The notes beneath the pieces are model-generated. The model did no database searches and was not told the origin of the DNA. It saw only the letters and a program-made list of their open reading frames with translations. DNA of 64,000 nucleotides from CAWFLT01 sp963816795. Its GTDB lineage: Bacteria > Acidobacteriota > Vicinamibacteria > Vicinamibacterales > SCN-69-37. Position numbers and translations under genes: made by a program. The stretch covers positions 62,001 through 126,000 of the forward strand of contig CAWFLT010000001.1 of assembly GCA_963816795.1 (NCBI GenBank), in the 5' to 3' direction. Positions within the stretch are counted from its first letter, which is position 1, and each line of letters begins with the position of its first letter. Below are positions 58,536 through 64,000 of this stretch, piece after piece.

Positions 58536-59610
58536 TCAGCTGATCCCGTTTCGAAACGCCGCCACTTCGGCGCCGCTGACCGACACGACGACGAGCGCTT
58601 TGTTGGGACCGCCGCGCGCATCGCGATCGGGGTTGAGGCCACGTGAGCCGGCTGAGGCGATCGTCGCGTTGCTGGTGTTCTCTTTCGCGAGCGGATTCTG
58701 CCCGCTGATGCCGAATGTGCCGCCGCCCGAAGACTTCGGCGCCGCGGTCGTCGATCCGGCCGGCGCGCTGGGTGGAGCTGCCTGGGCGATCTGGCCGACC
58801 GGCACCGGCTTGAACGTGATCGACGAGGTATAGCGCGGCGCCACGAGCGCGGTGGCGGTGAGCTTCTGCGACGAGATGATCTTCGACAAATCGCCGATCC
58901 GGGCGGTCATCGCGGGGTGCGACGCAAAGAAGCCGCTGCGCTCCTTCAGGCCCTTGTTGCGCTCGGACAGCTTGGTGAGAAACGACGCCAGACCGGACGG
59001 CGAGTAGCCCACCTTGTTGGCGAGACCGAGGGCGACCTTGTCGGCCGCGTCCTCGTCGTCGCGGTCGAAGTTGTTCTCGATTACGACTTCATAGGCCTTG
59101 TTGGCCAACTGCTCGATGAAGCTGCGCGCGGCTGCTCGCCGCGATCTTGCCTGCGAGATTCGCCTTTTGAATCGCTTTGATGGTGTGCTTGATCGTGATG
59201 TGACCGATCTCGTGACCGAGCACGTTGGCGAGCTCGGACTCGTTCTGAATCAGCGCGAGCGCGCCCCGCGTGACGTGCACGAACCCGCCAGGCGCGGCAA
59301 ACGCATTCACGCCGTCAGTGTCGAGCACGACGAAGGTCCACGACAGGTTCGGCCGTGTGCTCGCCGAGGCGACGGTCATCCCGGTCAGGGCCACGTACTT
59401 GTGCACCTCGCGGTCCTGCACGACGCCATACCGATCGCGCAGCCTGGCGCTGATCTCGGCCCCGAGTTGCTGTCTCTTCCTCGTCGGTGAAGTTGTGGTC
59501 GTTATAGGCCTTGAGGCCCTTGTCGAGCACGCTGGTGATCTTGCCGAGCTGCGCAGACGACCGGCATAGCCGCCCGCGAACAATGCGAGGATGACGAGAA
59601 AGCGGTTCAT
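58536..59610 (-). CDS. M48-family metalloprotease, frameshifted
   Basis: Exported zinc protease: N-terminal signal (MNRFLVILALFAGGYAG), the HExxH motif in LANVLGHEIGHITIKHTIKA, and the third ligand region NNFDRDDEDAADKVALGLA in another frame; then FFASHPAMTARIGDL and an Ala/Ser/Gly-rich tail. Shifts near 59555, 59480 and 59130. About 355 residues. Family members act in outer-membrane protein quality control (BepA-like) by analogy. The frame of the upstream cyclase runs into its ATG without a stop. Confidence 0.85.
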
Positions 59611-61581
59611 GCTGTTGTTCTCTCCGTCTGTCAGCACTTCGTGCACGACCACGCCCTGCTTGCGGCCTTTGACGTGCGCCTCGCCGACGAGACGCGTCGA
59701 GACCGGCACCGTCAACCGATCCTTCGTCGCCTGGCTGATCAGGATGTGCGTCGCGTATTCCTTGTTCAACGACTCGAGCCGCGAGCCCAGGTTCACCGCA
59801 TCGCCGATGACCGTGTAGCTCATGATCGTCTCGGATCCGATGTTACCTGCAATCATCTCCCCGGAGTTGATCCCGACGCCGATGTCCAGCGTCGGCCGGC
59901 CTTCGGCGCGCCAGCGGTCGTTCAGTCGATCCAGCCTCGCGACCATTTCGACCGCGGCCAGGACAGCATGGTCGGCATGCCGCGGGTCGGTGACCGGCGC
60001 CCCAAACAGCCCCATCACCATGTCACCGACGAACTTATCGAGCGTCCCGTGATGCCGAAACAGGACCTCTACCATCGCAGTGAAGTACTCGTTGAGCTGC
60101 GCGACGACGGCTTCGGGCGACGTTCGCTCCGAGGCCGATGTAAAACCGCGAATATCCGAGAAGAGCACGGTCATCTCGCGGCGCTCGCCGCCGAGTTGCG
60201 CGAGGGACGGGTCGTCCATCAGCCGGTCGAAGACGTCCTTCGAAACATACCGGCCGAACAGGCGCTTGACCTGCCGCTTTTCCCGGCCCTCGACGAAGTA
60301 CTGCCACGACAGACCCAGCAGCAGCGCGAGCGTCGTCGCCAGCATGGGCGCGACCACCGGAAGCCAGAGACCGGTGCTGACTGCGTAGGTCGCGACACCG
60401 ACCACCGCCCCGGCCATCGCGACCACGGCGCCGACGGCCCACCAGACGGGGAGCGTCATCGCGATCGCGCCGGCCGCGAGGCCCGTGCCCGCCGTCACGA
60501 GCGCGTCGGTCAGCGGCGACGCTCGCCGCATGAACCGTCTTCGACAACACGTCGTCCGCCAGCGCCGCGTGCAGGAACACACCGGGTGTGTTGCCGCCAA
60601 ACGGCGTCGCGTGCACGTCGGCCAAGCCGTTGGCGCTCGTGCCGACGAAGACGATCTTGTCCTGGAACACGGCCGGATCGAGCTGCGGGGTCTTGCCATC
60701 CCGGATGTCCTGCTCGGCGAGCAGGACGTTGAAGAAGGAGTGCACCGGATAGGTGGCGCGTCCTGCTCGAGACTCGGCAAAGGAACCGTGCAGATTGAGG
60801 ATCAGTTGTCCGTCAACGAGCGGCAGGCGGGCGTCGCCGACACGCAGGGTCGATCCGTCGAGCGTGACGGCCTCAGCCGGCACGAGATCCGCGAGCAGAA
60901 CCGCGGCCAGCCCGAGCGACGGCACCGCGACGCCTCGAACGTCGACGAAGGGCGCCATCCGTCGGGCGACGCCGCCGTCATCCTTCTGCAGGTAGTTGTG
61001 CCCGAGTGCCGGTACCTCGGCGAGGAGCGCGTCGAACGGCGGCTTGACGTCCGGCCGCGCGATGAACCCGGGCCCCGGCGTGTAGGTCGTCCCGGGCAAC
61101 CGGATGGGCGCGGTGTCGGACGACGCGGCAGACTGCGGTGTGTCGAAGCCCTGGAAGACGGCGTCGGCGAGGCCGACGACGTTGCCGGCGCGCCGCACGG
61201 CGCCAATCAGTTCAGCGTCTGACGTCATTGCCGGTGATCTCGCGGCCGCCGACGGCGTAGCGGCCGAGAAAATCCGGCTCGCTGAAGATGACGTCGTAGA
61301 CGACCACCCGCGCGCCGCGCCCGCGCGAGGAAGCTGAGCACGCCGCCATGGACGAAGCGCGGCCACGGCCACCGGCCGACCGCCGGCTGCAGGGCGCGAA
61401 CGGATGACTCATTGATCTCGATGATCGCGATGTCGGAGCGAGCGCGTGCCGGATCGGCGGTGCCGACGAGGCGCCAGTCGTAGGTCGTCGCTTCCAGGAT
61501 CTGCCCGCGTCCTGAGGCGCCCACGATCCAGGCCACAAGGGCCGCGAGCGCGCCGAAGGCGAGGCCTTTGAGGAGTGACAT
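59611..61581 (-). CDS. CHASE2-sensor class III adenylate cyclase, frameshifted
   Basis: About 655 residues. One N-terminal helix, an extracytoplasmic CHASE2 sensor (ATTYDWRLVGTADPARARSD, IAIIEINESSVRAL, GRWPWPRFVHGGVLSFL), three C-terminal helices, then a class III cyclase domain: TVLFSDIRGFTSASERTSP with the first metal Asp, LDKFVGDMVMGLFGAPV with the Lys that selects adenine and the second Asp, and TVIGDAVNLGSRLE with the catalytic Asn/Arg. Shifts near 61250-61320 and 60530. No stop separates it from the M48 gene in the given sequence. Makes cAMP in response to an outside signal. Confidence 0.88.
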
Positions 61582-61596
61582 CAACGTCTGTTTCTA

Positions 61597-61825
61597 CTCG
61601 ATCCCCGAGGAAAAGACATCCAATGTCTGCCCTCGGCCATCGCGCTCAAACGCAAGAGCACGAGGCTCGTCTGCAAACTCAATCACGACGTCGACGGACC
61701 ACGGACGGTACTCTGGCGGTATGAACGCTGCAGCCTGCGTTATGGTCGGCGTCCCGCTTCGCCATGTCAGAAGCGATGCCGGTGTAGTAGCGAGGCGGGA
61801 CTTCGGAGTTCTTCAGGATTGTCAG
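61597..61825 (-). pseudogene. GIY-YIG endonuclease-family relic
   Basis: Minus-strand frames give ILKNSEVPPRYYTGIASDMA, then KRDADHNAGCSVHTAR, and after an extra base at 61711 (AGA, G, TAC) YRPWSVDVVIEFADEPRALA. This is the central part of small GIY-YIG (YhbQ-like) proteins. The first Tyr of the family motif is missing and the C-terminus (expected YLKSGSG and AFAKRH) is replaced by unrelated residues, so I call it a relic. It is not adjacent to a start codon. It abuts the tandem repeats at 61825. Confidence 0.65.
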
Positions 61826-62207
61826 TCCACCTTCGCTAGGCGCTCGCTACGCTCGCAGCTATGGTGGACAACCTTCGCGTGCGCCGCCTGACGCGGCTGC
61901 AACCGTGCGCGAGCGACGACGCTTGGCCAAGGTGGCTTCCGAAGCCGCGAGCGAAGCGAGCGTTTGGCGTGACGGTCCACCTTCGCGAGGCGCTCGCTAC
62001 GCTCGCAGCTACGGTGGACAACCTTCGCGTGCGCTCGCTGTGACGCGGCTTGCCAACCGTAGCCGCGAGCGGAGCGAGCGTTTGGCGTGACGGTCCACCT
62101 TCGCTAGGCGCTCGCTACGCTCGCAGCTACGGTGGACAACCTTCGCGGGCGCTCGCTGTGACGCGGCTTGCCAACCGAAGCCGCGAGCGAAGCGAGCGTT
62201 TGGCGAA
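61825..62207. repeat. Three tandem copies of a 115-150 bp repeat
   Basis: Units start at GTCCACCTTCGC (61825, 61975, 62093) and contain GGCGCTCGCTACGCTCGCAGC, GGTGGACAACCTTCGCG, GCGGCTTGCCAACCG and GCGAGCGAAGCGAGCGTTTG. Each unit holds short inverted repeats (GCTCGCTACGCTCGC against GCGAGCGAAGCGAGC). The first unit is about 30 bases longer. Such DNA is often found next to GIY-YIG genes; no coding sequence is supported here. Confidence 0.8.
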
Positions 62208-62210
62208 GGT

Positions 62211-62285
62211 TGGTACCGGTACGGGGATTCGAACCCCGGTCCCGTGGCTGAGAACCACGTGTCCTGACCCCTAGACGATACCGGC
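62211..62285 (-). tRNA. tRNA-Glu (anticodon CTC)
   Basis: On the minus strand: acceptor GCCGGTA paired with TACCGGT, D-arm with TCTAGGGGTCAGGAC, anticodon arm CGTGG-TTCTCAG-CCACG (anticodon CTC), T-arm CCGGGGTTCGAATCCCCG (TTCGAAT loop), and encoded CCA at 62211-62213. All stems pair well. Glu by anticodon and body. Confidence 0.96.
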
Positions 62286-62289
62286 AAAT

Positions 62290-62374
62290 GGGGACGGGTC
62301 TCGAGTTGTGGGAAACTCCCGAGACATGGTCGACGCGAAGTCTCGGGAGTTTTCCACACTCGAGACCCGTCCCC
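62290..62374. repeat. Long inverted repeat (REP-type hairpin) next to tRNA-Glu
   Basis: Arms 62290-62324 and 62341-62374 (GGGGACGGGTCTCGAG at the outer end, AACTCCCGAGA at the inner) pair over about 34 bp with one bulge around a 16-base loop. The GGGGACGGGTCTC outer end is typical of REP elements mobilised by RAYT transposases, by family knowledge; none is in the window. Lies upstream of the tRNA. Confidence 0.7.
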
Positions 62375-62478
62375 GTGACGCTAGCATCCTGGCGTGACCA
62401 GGGTCAAGTCGGCGATAATACGTGCGGCGTTCTTCAGCGGCGACGCGTCAGCGTCATCGGCCGCACAATACAGTCCTC

Positions 62479-63286
62479 ATGGTTCACCAGCAACTGATTC
62501 AGCCGGCTCGCGCGCAGGCGCTCGTTTCGTTCATCACTACAGCGTTGGCCGTCGCGCTCACCGGCGGCATGCGGCTCACCGGCGCCGCCCGCGGCGACGA
62601 AGTCGGGCGGCAGCAAGCGCGTCGATCCGGCAACGGCCGGCGCGCTCTCGGGGCGCGCGACGTTCAGCGGCACCGCGCCCGCCGCCGAAACTCTGCAGAT
62701 GGCCTCCGATCAGGCCTGCGTGCAGCCATCGACGCCGAATCCCGTCAGCGATGCGGTGCTGATTGCCGCCGATGGCGGACTGAAGAACGTCTTCGTCTAC
62801 GTCAAGGACGGTCTGGATCCGGAATACGGGTTCGACATCCCCACCACGACCGTCGTCCTCGACCAGAAGGGGTGCCGCTACACTCCGCGCATCGTCGGCG
62901 TCCGCGCCGGCCAGCCGATCGACATCGTCAACAGCGACCCGACGCTCCATAACGTGCACGCGCTGCCGACGGCGAACCCGGAGTTCAATCAGGGCCAGCC
63001 CATTCAAGGCTTCCGCACGACCAGGACGTTTACGACGCCCGAAGTGATGGTCCGGTTCAAGTGTGACGTCCACAGCTGGATGGCGGCCCATGTCGGGGTC
63101 GTGGCGCATCCCTACTTCGCGATCACAAAAGACGACGGCTCCTTCGAGATTCCGAACCTGCCGCCGGGCACCTACACCATCGAGGCGTGGCACGAGAAGT
63201 TCGGCACTCATGTCGCCAAGGTGACGATCGGCGACAAGCAGTCGCAGACGACGTCGTTCACCTTTACCGCGAAGGCTGAGGGATGA
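62479..63286 (+). CDS. Cupredoxin-like/carboxypeptidase-regulatory-like exported protein, frameshifted
   Basis: About 268 residues after removing an extra base at 62587 (GCC, G, CCC). Signal segment VSFITTALAVALTGGMRL, then a plastocyanin-like domain: LKNVFVYVKDGLDPEYGFDI, QPIDIVNSDPTLHNVHALPT and VRFKCDVHSWMAAHVGVVAH, whose His, Cys, His and Met fit a type 1 copper site; and a C-terminal beta domain (GSFEIPNLPPGTYTIEAWHE). Probably an electron carrier or copper protein. Its stop overlaps the start of heme A synthase (ATGA), linking it to cytochrome oxidase biogenesis. Confidence 0.85.
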
Positions 63287-64000
63287 CCTGGCTGCATCGC
63301 TACGCGCGGCTGCTCGTGGCCGCGACGCTGCTGCTCGTGGCAGCCGGCGGCATGGTCACCAGCACGGGCTCAGGCCTGGCGGTGCCCGACTGGCCGACGA
63401 CCTACGGCCAGAACATGTTCACGTTCCCGCTCGGCAAGATGGTTGGCGGGATCTTCTACGAGCACGGCCATCGGCTGATTGCGTCGACGGTCGGCTTCCT
63501 CACGATCGGCCTCGTCATTTTTCTGTACCGCGTCGAAACGCGCGCGTGGGTGCGCCGCCTCGGCCTGGTCGCACTCGGCGTGGTGGTCCTGCAGGGCGTG
63601 CTCGGCGGCATCACGGTCCTCTTCTTCCTGCCCGACGCCGTATCGATCAGCCACGCCGGCCTCGCGCAGATCTTTTTCTGCCTGACCGTCAGTCTTGCGC
63701 TCGTCACCTCGGCGTCGTGGCGACAGCCCACGCTGGCGCCGGTGGACGACGCACGGCTGCGACGCGGGGCGATGCACCTGACGGGACTGGTGTACTTGCA
63801 GATTCTGCTCGGCGCCACGATGCGGCATACGGGCGCCGGCCTGGCCATTCCTGATTTCCCGCTGTCGTACGGCCACGTGCTCCCGCCCGTTTGGACCATG
63901 CCGATCGCGATCCACTTTGCGCACCGCCTGGGCGCCGTCGCAATCGCGCTCAGCGTGATCGTCCTCGCCGCGCACGTCTGGACCCGTCACGGCGGCCGCC
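63283..64000 (+). CDS. ctaA: Heme A synthase (CtaA/COX15), 3' end cut by window
   Basis: Integral membrane protein that converts heme O to heme A for aa3-type oxidases. Visible: LLVAAGGMVTSTGSGLAVPD, the conserved WPTTYGQ and FYEHGHRLIAS (His ligand), a mid-protein GVLGGITVLFFLPDAVSISH with the second His, then QILLGATMRHTGAGLAIPDF and IHFAHRLGAVAIAL in the second half, reflecting the internal duplication. The frame remains open at 64000, so roughly the last 15-25 percent is missing. Overlaps the cupredoxin gene's stop by four bases; oxidase genes probably follow. Confidence 0.93.
   Translation, partial: MTWLHRYARLLVAATLLLVAAGGMVTSTGSGLAVPDWPTTYGQNMFTFPLGKMVGGIFYEHGHRLIASTVGFLTIGLVIFLYRVETRAWVRRLGLVALGVVVLQGVLGGITVLFFLPDAVSISHAGLAQIFFCLTVSLALVTSASWRQPTLAPVDDARLRRGAMHLTGLVYLQILLGATMRHTGAGLAIPDFPLSYGHVLPPVWTMPIAIHFAHRLGAVAIALSVIVLAAHVWTRHGGR

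Noticed and set aside
61568..61891. Plus-strand small protein after the cyclase start
   Set aside because: No family match; the minus strand holds a GIY-YIG relic in the same place.
61825..62207. CRISPR array
   Set aside because: Units are 115-150 bases with internal palindromes and no unique spacers or cas genes.
3300..62700. Programmed +1 frameshifting as an explanation of the broken genes
   Set aside because: Too many sites, no shared slippery sequence or downstream structure, and unrelated genes are affected; allele doubling explains codon phase better.

Overview
The window is GC-rich bacterial chromosome with codon third positions almost always G or C. Several families point to an Acidobacteriota genome, probably of the Vicinamibacteria type: an ADOP-type MacB/FtsX permease behind a PadR regulator, three VWFA proteins of the acidobacterial TIGR03436 kind, Tat-exported TldD-like proteins, DUF4159, and many intergenic GC-rich palindromes. 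There is one tRNA (Glu), no rRNA, and no clear CRISPR array, prophage or intact transposase. This assignment rests on gene content only.

Layout. 0-13 kb: M14 peptidase (cut by the left edge), an ECF sigma/anti-sigma pair, membrane acyltransferase, OsmC protein, FTR1 iron permease, PadR-ADOP pair, M19 dipeptidase, SGNH hydrolase, DUF1801. 13-16.4 kb: phosphoglycolate phosphatase and an AlgI/AlgJ-like O-acetylation pair. 16.6-23.6 kb: a MoxR-DUF58-BatA-DUF4175 operon. 23.7-28.7 kb: TldE plus two Tat-exported TldD paralogues. 28.7-30.9 kb: an amine oxidase inside inverted intergenic repeats, with a GxxExxY relic. 30.9-36 kb: DUF4159, three VWFA units, then a broken junction of sulfotransferase and M24 peptidase fragments. 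36.1-40 kb: a TatT/DctP/DctQM TRAP transporter. 40.6-48.1 kb: a minus-strand block with VWA protein, flavin oxidase, a substrate-binding/OmpA fusion, PspA, a two-part AAA+ ATPase and a membrane coiled-coil protein. 48.1-57 kb: an AAC(6')/GNAT fusion, sulfatase, DinB, Nudix, a hydroxyproline epimerase/ornithine cyclodeaminase pair and secreted proteins of unknown role. 57-61.6 kb: a CHASE2 adenylate cyclase, M48 protease and a cyclic-nucleotide-binding MscS channel. 61.6-64 kb: GIY-YIG relic, tandem repeats, tRNA-Glu, cupredoxin-like protein and the start of heme A synthase.

The most unusual signal is the frameshifts. Dozens of otherwise good genes carry single extra bases. Most extra bases fall right after a codon's third base and give a synonymous alternative for that codon, as if two alleles had been written one after the other. 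Between the two TldD paralogues the extra base usually equals the base of the other copy. I read this as a consensus or strain-mixture artefact, not biology. Many coordinates below therefore describe genes reconstructed across such shifts.

The best candidates for functional systems are the PspA/AAA+/substrate-binding-OmpA envelope cluster and the adenylate cyclase next to a cyclic-nucleotide-gated-type MscS channel.
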